NCBI GenBank assembly: GCA_023301015.1
Contig: JALZVI010000259.1
Location: 1-11,604 of the forward strand
Reading direction: 5' to 3'
From: Rickettsiales bacterium
GTDB taxonomy: Bacteria; Pseudomonadota; Alphaproteobacteria; Rickettsiales; 21-14-0-20-44-7
DNA: 11,604 nt
Positions 1 to 5,895 of this stretch are shown one piece after another (positions within the stretch are counted from its first letter, which is position 1; the number at the start of each line of letters is the position of its first letter). Both the position numbers and the translations under genes were made by a program. Below the pieces are notes generated by a model. It worked only from the letters and a program-made list of their open reading frames with translations. It did no database searches and was not told the DNA's origin.

Positions 1-366
1 TCTGATATGGAATTCATAGATGATGATTCTGACAATTCAGATAATGATATGTCTGATTCAGATGAGGATGAATTTTCATCTGGATCTGAAGGAAGTAGTA
101 GTGAAGATGATAGTGATATGTCTGATCTCGAATCAGAGTCTGAAGATGGATCTGATTTCGATTCCGAATCGGATGATGACTCTGATGCTGATACATTTGC
201 ATCAGAGAGTGACAGTGACGTTTCGTCAATTGGGACATTCGATTCGGAGTCAGATTCTGGTTCTGAATTGTCGATAGGATCATGGGAGAGTGTAAGCGAT
301 GGTAGCGAGGGGAGCTATGAAGATAGTGACGACGAATCAGAAGATGATTCAGATATGGAATTATAA
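1..366 (+). CDS. Acidic Ser/Asp/Glu-rich protein, 5' partial
   Basis: The frame is open from base 1 (codons Ser-Asp, then the ATG at 7), and the two residues before that ATG have the same composition as the rest. The gene therefore probably begins outside the window, although the ATG at 7 (119 residues) cannot be excluded. The product is almost entirely Ser, Asp and Glu, with a few Gly, Met and Phe, arranged as irregular SD, SE and DDSD blocks. No fold, signal peptide or membrane segment is visible, so it should be disordered and strongly negative. Many Ser residues are followed by acidic residues, which is the pattern casein kinase 2 phosphorylates; phosphorylation is inference. Tails like this occur in nuclear, chaperone and histone-binding proteins and as linkers in viral proteins, but composition alone does not give a function. 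It could be only the tail of a larger, otherwise ordinary protein. Confidence 0.7.
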   Translation, partial: SDMEFIDDDSDNSDNDMSDSDEDEFSSGSEGSSSEDDSDMSDLESESEDGSDFDSESDDDSDADTFASESDSDVSSIGTFDSESDSGSELSIGSWESVSDGSEGSYEDSDDESEDDSDMEL

Positions 367-439
367 CACTAGCATTGTAACCTCCTTTCGTATTTTGATG
401 TTACATTTGTGTTCGTTAAATTCTATATGATATGGATAG

Positions 440-461
440 TGCAGCATCAGACGATGTTGCA
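440..461. terminator. Hairpin downstream of the acidic gene, possible mRNA 3'-end signal
   Basis: TGCAGCATC (440-448) pairs with GATGTTGCA (453-461) across an AGAC loop: nine pairs, one of them G-T, followed on the + strand by a run of T. It lies about 75 bases after the stop at 366, inside the 183-base gap 367-549, which holds no gene I can support. In Mimivirus and relatives, transcripts end and are polyadenylated at such hairpins; applying that rule here is inference. The rest of the gap is AT-rich, with a T-rich tract near 492-506 that may belong to the promoter of the gene at 550. Confidence 0.5.
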
Positions 462-549
462 TTTTTATATGTTTAATTCGATTTATATTTCAGTTTATTT
501 TTTTAAGTCTACACAACTCTACCCACGATGACACTTATATTTTCAAGCC

Positions 550-825
550 ATGGACTTCGAAAATGTTGTCGATTTTGTAACTAAATTTTTATACAGTGAA
601 AGAGTTGTATCGACAAAAGTTATAATTCATTTGCGAGACAGAGCAAATGATATGAATTGTGGGGAATGGATGGAATATCTTAGAGGTAATGTAACAAAAT
701 CTGTATACGAGGACATACGGGATAAATATAAAGAAAGTATGAAAACCAGCATAGGTTTTATACCAATGGACGAAGACGATATACTAGAATCTAGTCTAGT
801 ATATGATGATATACTTGCAATATAA
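550..825 (+). CDS. Small protein of unknown function, 91 aa
   Basis: A complete ORF from an ATG at 550, with an AT-rich leader (TTATATTTTC) about 10-20 bases upstream. I do not recognise the protein. The first ~55 residues look helical, with alternating hydrophobic and charged positions (e.g. DFVTKFLY, VIIHLRDRAND). The C-terminal 20 residues are acidic (MDEDDILESS). No signal peptide or membrane segment is seen. It converges with the reverse gene ending at 834, with only 8 bases between the stops, so the two must share 3' sequences. Because it is short it could be questioned, but the sensible start, lack of any competing frame and snug spacing to its neighbour support a real gene. Confidence 0.75.
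   Translation: MDFENVVDFVTKFLYSERVVSTKVIIHLRDRANDMNCGEWMEYLRGNVTKSVYEDIRDKYKESMKTSIGFIPMDEDDILESSLVYDDILAI
781..802. terminator. Perfect inverted repeat at a convergent gene junction
   Basis: ATACTAGA (781-788) and TCTAGTAT (795-802) are exact reverse complements around a 6-base ATCTAG spacer. The repeat lies inside the last codons of the forward gene (stop at 823-825) and about 31 bases past the stop of the reverse gene (834-836). It can form on either transcript, so it is a candidate bidirectional mRNA 3'-end signal. The position is observed; the role is inferred by analogy with hairpin-directed polyadenylation in mimivirus-type viruses. Confidence 0.45.
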
Positions 826-833
826 ATTTACAT

Positions 834-1673
834 TTACAAATCATATTTTTTCAATGTATGGAGTACTTTACGACCGGCAGCTTTCTTGGCCGATACGTTA
901 AAGTATCTAATACTTTTCCAATTATCTACAAATGCCTTTCTCTCCTCTCCTGTGGATGATGAAATATAGGCCTCTATTTTTGAATCTGATTGTTCGTGGT
1001 CCATTCCTTTAATCCTCAATAAAACACGACGCATTTCTACACGTATATAGTCGTCGTCCTCTAGAAGTAGATTGAACATATCCTGCATGAAATTTTCAAC
1101 TGCTACCCTATCATTCTGTATAAGAGTATACCTAATTATTAGACCCTTCCTGGCATCAGAGTCTGTAACTTGCATCATTTTAATCATCATTGTACTTCTG
1201 ATAGTATCAGGGACATTTTTGAGTATTTTAGATGCCTGTACAGATATATATGTTTCATCCGATTCTAATATACCTAGAATCTCTGGTATAAATGTGTTAA
1301 GTACGTCATCATCGTATTGATTTTCCTCCCAGAAGGTGGCCTTCTCATTCCTAGTTGTAGAATCTAATACTATAAATTTTTGAAATAATGTAACCTGGTC
1401 GGTATTACTCACCCCAAACTTTGCAAGTATAGCAGGACCTATTGATTTGACATCTGTAGGTACGCTTATAGTTTTACCTGCTCCATCATTTCCTGTGGTC
1501 TTGTCCACAACATTTGATATATTATTACCACAGAATGCTCTGAGTTTTCCGTCGTCTGTTTTGACAATTAGCCCCTTTTTTAAACCCAATAGTCTGCTTC
1601 TTGTAACATCTCCGAACGCATCGACACCAGGTATATATGTCCTATCTCCAGTTGAAACATGAAGGTCTGACAT
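834..1673 (-). CDS. Unknown protein with helical C-terminal half, 279 aa
   Basis: The open frame can be extended 12 codons upstream to a TTG at 1709, but the first ATG is at 1673 and I use that. The first ~85 residues look like a small mixed or beta domain (VDAFGDV, LGLKKGLIVKTDDGKLRAFCG). From about residue 110 on the protein is helix-rich with repeating patterns (e.g. IPEILGILESDETYISVQA and FMQDMFNLLLEDDDYIRVE) that resemble HEAT/ARM-like helical pairs. That resemblance is only a pattern impression. A GNDGAGKT string at residues 61-68 fits the Walker A consensus, but lacks the preceding hydrophobic strand and I see no Walker B, so I do not call an ATPase. The C-terminus is basic (VLHTLKKYDL). 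It converges with the gene at 550 and diverges from the gene at 1796. Function unknown. Confidence 0.8.
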   Translation of the reverse strand: MSDLHVSTGDRTYIPGVDAFGDVTRSRLLGLKKGLIVKTDDGKLRAFCGNNISNVVDKTTGNDGAGKTISVPTDVKSIGPAILAKFGVSNTDQVTLFQKFIVLDSTTRNEKATFWEENQYDDDVLNTFIPEILGILESDETYISVQASKILKNVPDTIRSTMMIKMMQVTDSDARKGLIIRYTLIQNDRVAVENFMQDMFNLLLEDDDYIRVEMRRVLLRIKGMDHEQSDSKIEAYISSSTGEERKAFVDNWKSIRYFNVSAKKAAGRKVLHTLKKYDL

Positions 1674-1795
1674 TTTATACTTATTATTGGTTCGTTTAGT
1701 TTTGAACAATATTAAATATCAAGCATTCAAACATATATATACTATCTCTACCCTCATAATAAAATATTGCCTATAGGTAAGAGTCGTATAATAAT
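1674..1795. promoter_or_regulatory. Divergent promoter region
   Basis: This 122-base gap separates the reverse gene starting at 1673 from the forward gene starting at 1796. It is AT-rich, with an ATATATATACT tract at 1733-1743, AAATATC near 1714, AATATT near 1763, and TATAATAAT directly before the forward ATG. Promoters for both genes should lie here. No experimentally known motif is recognised, and assignment of individual boxes is inference. Confidence 0.4.
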
Positions 1796-2104
1796 ATGAC
1801 ACTTGAAAGGTTGAACGAGAGGATCAACGAATCTGCCGATAAGGTTGGGAGAATTGACGGGAGGTGTTTTAACGTCCGAAGTAAGCGTAAGATGAGTTGG
1901 GAAATAGTAAATATAAAACGCCTTGGTAAGGTAAAGAAGAAACGATCATCGTGTGGATTAGTTAGGGGTGTATTCACAGCAGAAGAGATGCGTGAATACG
2001 AGGAAATAAACAAAAAGGAAAGAGAGGAGAGAAACAAGGAAAAAATGGATGAAATTAAAGAAGCTGAAGAAGTTAAAGGTGATGAAGAAAAATCGTGTAA
2101 TTAA
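1796..2104 (+). CDS. Small charged protein with C-terminal coiled coil, 102 aa
   Basis: An ATG at 1796 is preceded directly by TATAATAAT. The middle is basic (SKRKM and GKVKKKRSS, about residues 29-52), and the last ~40 residues are dense Glu/Lys (EEINKKEREERNKEK and following), predicted to be a single long charged helix or coiled coil. Two Cys residues lie in the first half (24 and 53), with a third near the end. No known domain is recognised. It is the first of three forward genes; only 38 bases separate it from the next, with a TATA-like string between them. The basic middle may bind nucleic acid, but that is a composition-based guess. Confidence 0.7.
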   Translation: MTLERLNERINESADKVGRIDGRCFNVRSKRKMSWEIVNIKRLGKVKKKRSSCGLVRGVFTAEEMREYEEINKKEREERNKEKMDEIKEAEEVKGDEEKSCN

Positions 2105-2142
2105 TGTTATAATTTTTATATGAGCTGGAATATAACTATACA

Positions 2143-2964
2143 ATGGACGGGTTCGTAGAACAATGCATAGAAATGTGCAAAAGTGACAAGAAAGCAATAA
2201 TCAAACAAATGTTACACAAAAAATTTAAGCAAACAAGGGATAACGTGGAAGATTCTGTCGAGATACGAACAATCCCCACAGATCCATATGAATTAATTAA
2301 GATGGACCCAACATCAGAAGAATTCGTGGAGTACACATACAGTGCATACTCTCTGGAAAATCATATGAAAAGGGACGACATCCTTAAATTAATACTAACA
2401 TCTAGACTGGAGAAATTACTAGATGGTAGTAAACAACAAGAAGATACCGTGGAACCCGTTAATGAGGAACCCGTTAATGCGGAACCCGTTAACGTGGAAC
2501 CCATTCGCGAAGAAACTAGACAAAAGCGTCAGAGATTCTCCTCAATCCACCCACCTAGGATGTCAACGAGGACTCAGAACGTGATAACTCTACCGAATAA
2601 GTTAGAATCGTTTAGGGTTGTAGGGAAAAGTGAACCCATTCTTCACATAGAGGATGTTATGAAGTCATACTTTATAGACTACGAACAGAAACTACCATGT
2701 ATATATAAGAACAAAGACAGGTCATTTGTACTATATGTCCCACAAAGATACTCTAACAAATGGCAAGCAGATGGTGATTACTGTAAATTCAAATGGAGTA
2801 CACCCGAACAGGATACAAATCGTCAAATTTTCTCCGATGTTATAAGTATGCATAGAGATGTACATGTCATTCGCCAAAGGGGATGTGAGTTGATGTACAT
2901 GGGTAAATGCAGAAAGGTAGAAGATGCCATATCAACTGGGTCATGTACTATGTTTGTTTCGTGA
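2143..2964 (+). CDS. Unknown protein with EPVN repeat linker, 273 aa
   Basis: ATG at 2143; the leader contains TATAACTATACA. Three parts are visible. Residues 1-98 are a helical, charged N-terminal domain (VEQCIEMCKSDKKAIIKQML). Residues 99-150 are a linker with four copies of a five-residue unit (VEPVN, EEPVN, AEPVN, VEPIR) followed by a basic stretch (RQKRQR). Residues ~165-273 are a compact C-terminal domain rich in aromatic residues (KLPCIYKNKDRSFVLYVPQR, KFKWSTPEQ, RGCELMYMGKC). The last segment resembles short beta modules seen in DNA-modification or nuclease-associated proteins of large viruses, but I cannot place it in a family. There are six Cys in all, including one near the end (TGSCTMFVS). 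It precedes the GIY-YIG gene by 30 bases, so a shared role in DNA handling is conceivable but unsupported. Confidence 0.75.
   Translation: MDGFVEQCIEMCKSDKKAIIKQMLHKKFKQTRDNVEDSVEIRTIPTDPYELIKMDPTSEEFVEYTYSAYSLENHMKRDDILKLILTSRLEKLLDGSKQQEDTVEPVNEEPVNAEPVNVEPIREETRQKRQRFSSIHPPRMSTRTQNVITLPNKLESFRVVGKSEPILHIEDVMKSYFIDYEQKLPCIYKNKDRSFVLYVPQRYSNKWQADGDYCKFKWSTPEQDTNRQIFSDVISMHRDVHVIRQRGCELMYMGKCRKVEDAISTGSCTMFVS
2449..2508 (+). repeat. 15-bp in-frame tandem repeat, four copies
   Basis: Units start at 2449, 2464, 2479 and 2494. Each contains GAACCC; the first three continue GTTAAT/C and the fourth is diverged (ATTCGC). They encode the VEPVN-type linker repeat. Because the period is a multiple of three, copy number can change without breaking the frame, so this site may vary between strains. 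Confidence 0.85.
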
Positions 2965-2994
2965 TCTTGAAAATATTGTTATATATCATATGAA

Positions 2995-3447
2995 ATGATT
3001 TCCGTATACGTACTTGAATTAGAAGATAACAAGTTTTACATAGGGAAGACAAACAATATATCGAGAAGATTTGAAGATCATAAATCATCAAATTCAAGAT
3101 CCGCGACATGGACTAGGAAGTTTAAACCCGTAAGGATCATAGAATCATACGACAATGCAGATGGTCTTGACGAGGATAGAATTACATTGGAATATATGAT
3201 TAAATATGGAATAGACAATGTAAGAGGAGGTCCATATGTTGCATGTGACATAGATTCATCCCGTGAACATATAGAACATCGTATAAGGATGGCATGTGAC
3301 AGGTGTAAGAATTGTGGTTCAAAATTTCATTTTTTAAGAAACTGTCCAAAGAACAACAGGATAAAGGTTAAAAATTCTAAATTAAAAGTTAAATGTGAAT
3401 CATGTGGAAGTGCGCATCATTTCACAGAAGATTGCTCACCTGATTGA
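2995..3447 (+). CDS. GIY-YIG endonuclease-like protein with two CCHC zinc knuckles
   Basis: The N-terminal ~95 residues match the GIY-YIG nuclease fold: VYVLEL (4-9) in place of the GIY strand, FYIGKT (14-19) as the YIG strand, the conserved Arg in SRRFEDH (23-29) and an acidic residue in the helix ITLEYMIKYGI (63-73, Glu66 being the likely metal ligand). YGIDNVRGG (71-79) is a string I associate with giant-virus and eukaryotic members of this family. Two zinc knuckles follow, both C-x2-C-x4-H-x4-C: Cys104-Cys107-His112-Cys117 and Cys134-Cys137-His142-Cys147. GIY-YIG enzymes cut DNA in homing, repair or recombination; zinc knuckles bind single-stranded nucleic acid. The natural substrate is unknown. 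At 150 residues it is a short, complete protein, and its 3' end overlaps the opposite gene by 12 bases. This is one of the most secure identifications in the window. Confidence 0.93.
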   Translation: MISVYVLELEDNKFYIGKTNNISRRFEDHKSSNSRSATWTRKFKPVRIIESYDNADGLDEDRITLEYMIKYGIDNVRGGPYVACDIDSSREHIEHRIRMACDRCKNCGSKFHFLRNCPKNNRIKVKNSKLKVKCESCGSAHHFTEDCSPD

Positions 3448-4104
3448 GTTTTTCACATATAATACAAAAGTTCCACTGGAAACGTTACAACTAATCTCCC
3501 ACTCTCTAACGAAGTCTACTTTATTATACATGACATCAGAATTTGATTTTCCAGATATGAGAAGACCGAACATGTCATAACTACTCCCAGTTGAAATCTT
3601 GGATTTAATAATATCAATGAGTTCATCTATTTCCTTTTCTGTAGAATTAACCACCCCATCAATTATCACAAAGGATGTCATTACTGATGAAAATTCAGAT
3701 TGACGCATGGATTCTGTTATGGATGATATATTTACATCACTATTGAATATAATCTCTCCCCCGTGGAATTTAGGGAATGCGATGGGACCATCTATACTAG
3801 TTGAAAAACTGTACCTAGAACCACTCTTAACATCGATATCTTTAATATAATTCTCGTCATCCTTGGCGTCCACATGAAAAGACAATGGGTGGTATGGCTG
3901 ATATGTATTTATCATATACATCAATTCTTTGATATCGTCATTACTAGTATTTAGTACTACTGGTTTACACGTGTCAACATCAAGAGAAAGTTTGTTTTCA
4001 CCTTGTAACATAGCAGAGGCTTCTACCAAAAAGGGATCCGAATCCCCTTTAGTACGTCCTTCGAATATAAATACAGCAAGTGACAAGAAATCGATATCTC
4101 TCAT
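3436..4104 (-). CDS. Unknown protein, 222 aa
   Basis: The frame can be extended to a GTG at 4167, but the first ATG is at 4104 and has a TATATATACT string directly upstream on its strand, so I choose it. The N-terminus is hydrophobic (DFLSLAVFIFEG, residues 5-16), but it reads more like a buried beta strand than a signal peptide, because it is preceded by acidic residues. The rest alternates short hydrophobic strands with Ser/Asp/Asn-rich loops (GEIIFNSDVN, SFVIIDGVVN, YDMFGLLISGK, GTFVLYVKNSIR), suggesting a mostly beta or alpha/beta fold. I recognise no family. Its stop lies within the last codons of the GIY-YIG gene, and it is head-to-head with the coiled-coil gene at 4183. Confidence 0.75.
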   Translation of the reverse strand: MRDIDFLSLAVFIFEGRTKGDSDPFLVEASAMLQGENKLSLDVDTCKPVVLNTSNDDIKELMYMINTYQPYHPLSFHVDAKDDENYIKDIDVKSGSRYSFSTSIDGPIAFPKFHGGEIIFNSDVNISSITESMRQSEFSSVMTSFVIIDGVVNSTEKEIDELIDIIKSKISTGSSYDMFGLLISGKSNSDVMYNKVDFVREWEISCNVSSGTFVLYVKNSIR

Positions 4105-4182
4105 AGTATATATATCAGTATAAAAATATAAATATTTGAGATTTAACCCCTCCCCTCGTACGGTCACTATCTTTTTGTAAAA
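4105..4182. promoter_or_regulatory. Divergent promoter between two genes
   Basis: A 78-base gap. The part nearest the reverse gene is very AT-rich (TATATATATCAGTATAAAAA, then AAATATTT near 4128). The part nearest the forward gene has a C-rich pyrimidine stretch (ACCCCTCCCCTC, about 4145-4156) and then CTTTTTGTAAAA before the ATG at 4183. AAATATTT is the published promoter octamer of marseilleviruses, but a single hit in AT-rich DNA proves nothing. Confidence 0.35.
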
Positions 4183-4437
4183 ATGAAGAGACTCTTAGAT
4201 GATGAATGTGAAACAAGTCATAAGCGTATATGTGAAAGCATTATGAAATGTAATATGACCAGTGATCACGAGAAAAGACACTTAATGAGTGTTAATTCTG
4301 AAATGGCAGAATTTGTTAGGAGATCCGTGGAAGAAATACAGATGAGGTCTATAGAGATACAAAGATTAAATAGAATTATACATGATCTCAGGTCTACACT
4401 AGCAGAATCGGAATCTAGGCGAAATATATGGAAGTAG
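4183..4437 (+). CDS. Small coiled-coil protein, 84 aa
   Basis: ATG at 4183. The N-terminal 30 residues are charged and contain three Cys (ECETSHKRICESIMKCN). Residues ~36-80 form one long amphipathic helix with heptad-like spacing of Val, Ile, Met and Leu (VNSEMAEFVRRSVEEIQM and following), so a coiled-coil dimer is likely. Leu/Ile recur roughly every seven residues, but no adjoining basic region is obvious enough to call a leucine-zipper DNA-binding protein. No recognisable homologue. It is followed by a 79-base AT-rich spacer that includes a weak ATACA/TGTAT hairpin (4451-4463). Confidence 0.65.
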   Translation: MKRLLDDECETSHKRICESIMKCNMTSDHEKRHLMSVNSEMAEFVRRSVEEIQMRSIEIQRLNRIIHDLRSTLAESESRRNIWK

Positions 4438-4493
4438 AATAATATCTCACATACAATATGTATCAAAATAATAACAAATAATGATAAATTATG

Positions 4494-4516
4494 AAATATA
4501 TATATAATACACACAA
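4494..4516 (+). promoter_or_regulatory. TATA-like element before the protease-like gene
   Basis: An uninterrupted AT alternation (AAATATATATATAATAC, 4494-4510) ends six bases before the ATG at 4517. It closely resembles the ATATATACT directly before the reverse gene start at 4104, and similar AT strings precede most other starts here. It is best read as a compact core promoter with a very short 5' leader. No transcription data are available. Confidence 0.4.
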
Positions 4517-5890
4517 ATGTCGTTAACAAGGCAACCATCGAGGGATTTATCAAGCATTATTGGCTTGAAAAACAAAAATCCATTCGAAGGAGACGAGGTC
4601 TGTATAGGAAACTCTCTTGCTGAAATGATCGGTACACGAATTCATACATTAGGAGAATTGAACCACACAGAGATTGATAACTTCTTCAGACCCAAAAAGA
4701 GTATACTAAAATCATTAAAAATACCACCAAGGCCGTGGAAGTTAATGATGGAAATGATTACACATAATCGAAATGATTACCCTCAATATCTTTCTGCTAG
4801 TATGAGCAATGCTAAGAGTCATGCTGCATCCGTGAGTATATCATCCAGAGATGGTACAAATCGCATGATATGGTACAGCGACCCTAATGGATTGAGTGGT
4901 ATGAAATGGTTAGAGAAAATCCAGTGGGATGATTTCCACGCAAAATATGGGGATAAATTTACTAAAGGTAATGTGACACTGGAAAAATTAATAAAGGATA
5001 AACCCCCTATTTATCTTAATAGCTGGGAAACTGCCACGTATGGCGTAGCACTAACACTCAAGATATACAGAGAATCCGAAAACTACGAAGAGTTAAAAAA
5101 ACAACTAGATCTATTTAGGACTGGTATTGTATCCACAGGAAATGGTGGTAGTAAAAAATACCAATTCCCAGAAGAGAATATAATGTGTGCGCTATTCCTC
5201 ATAAAAAAGATGACAAATTCAGATTATGTAACTATAGTGAGTCCATTGTTTTCCATGAGAGAAATTGGTCCACAGGGTATATCTGGTGACGTATGTTTTA
5301 AAAAAAGAAGAAACAATAACTCATTGAGTAGGATATTTAAAAACATCAATTCAAATGAAAAATCGGGGTCATGTGTAGTGTGGAGTGATATTTACGATAC
5401 TTTCATGAGAAACTATTGGAATACATTCACAAACACATATGAATTAATTGCGTTTCTAAGAGAAAATCCATTCGTAGGACAAGCAGACCCAATTGAATTG
5501 ATTGGTAGAGTAATGTTCGAAAAGATAGTCGACAAGGACCTCCGAAACTTCATGTTAGAATTAGCTAAAATGATACCTGACCCATCTGAACTTGAATGTA
5601 TGGAAAAATCTGAAGATAGTTCAAACTGTATTACAAAATATCATTCTGACCTATTGGACATATATGACACAATAACCAAAACATGGAACAAGTTTAGGAT
5701 AGTAAATCCCAGAAACACTATCAGATTTATCAAGGCTCTATCAAACAACAAAACAGACAGGATGTCCATCCATAGATGGAATATAATGGTATCCAGAATA
5801 TATCTTAAGTTTAGTTTTCTCACAGAAATTACAATATTCAACTTGGTCTTTATCCTTCTAAGTTGTAAACATGACAAATTTTTTAGTTAA
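4517..5890 (+). CDS. Candidate viral cysteine peptidase (paralogue A), 457 aa
   Basis: This protein and the reverse gene at 5896-7104 are clear paralogues with the same ordered landmarks. Here they are His102 (KSHAASVSI), Asp122 in WYSDPNG, Gln253 in EIGPQG, and Cys286 in GSCVVWSDIY. A His, an acidic/amide residue in an x-P-x-G turn, a Gln and then a Cys in Gly-x-Cys-x-x-Trp is the order of Ulp1/adenain-like (C48/C5 type) cysteine proteases, and the x-P-x-G turn resembles FEPFG of the adenovirus protease. The Gln-Cys distance (33 residues) is longer than in those families (about 6), so the assignment is inference. Large DNA viruses use such proteases to process core proteins. The C-terminus ends in a hydrophobic stretch (ITIFNLVFILLSC, ~437-449) that could be a membrane anchor and is absent from the paralogue. 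The stop is 5 bases from that of the convergent paralogue. Confidence 0.7.
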   Translation: MSLTRQPSRDLSSIIGLKNKNPFEGDEVCIGNSLAEMIGTRIHTLGELNHTEIDNFFRPKKSILKSLKIPPRPWKLMMEMITHNRNDYPQYLSASMSNAKSHAASVSISSRDGTNRMIWYSDPNGLSGMKWLEKIQWDDFHAKYGDKFTKGNVTLEKLIKDKPPIYLNSWETATYGVALTLKIYRESENYEELKKQLDLFRTGIVSTGNGGSKKYQFPEENIMCALFLIKKMTNSDYVTIVSPLFSMREIGPQGISGDVCFKKRRNNNSLSRIFKNINSNEKSGSCVVWSDIYDTFMRNYWNTFTNTYELIAFLRENPFVGQADPIELIGRVMFEKIVDKDLRNFMLELAKMIPDPSELECMEKSEDSSNCITKYHSDLLDIYDTITKTWNKFRIVNPRNTIRFIKALSNNKTDRMSIHRWNIMVSRIYLKFSFLTEITIFNLVFILLSCKHDKFFS

Positions 5891-5895
5891 ATTAA

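Noticed and set aside
14..283. Reverse and alternate-frame ORFs opposite the acidic gene
   Set aside because: They are artefacts of the repetitive GAT/TCT codons; their Gln/His-rich products lack any domain.
1470..1493. Walker A-like string GNDGAGKT in the reverse-strand 279-residue protein
   Set aside because: It fits G-x4-G-K-T, but no hydrophobic strand precedes it and no Walker B or other ATPase motif follows, so a chance match is more likely.
1674..1709. Extension of the reverse gene to a TTG at 1709
   Set aside because: An ATG at 1673 follows 12 codons later. Eukaryotic-virus genes normally use ATG, and the extension has no supporting motif.
2985..2999. ATCAT/ATGAT hairpin at the start of the GIY-YIG gene
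   Set aside because: Only five weak pairs, likely chance in AT-rich DNA, unlike the GC-rich stem at 9488-9509.
4105..4167. Extension of the reverse gene to a GTG at 4167
   Set aside because: It would cover most of the divergent promoter region; the ATG at 4104 has a TATA-like string directly upstream.
4451..4463. ATACA/TGTAT hairpin after the coiled-coil gene
   Set aside because: Five AT-rich pairs with a 3-base loop are expected by chance in this composition; I mention it but do not call a terminator.
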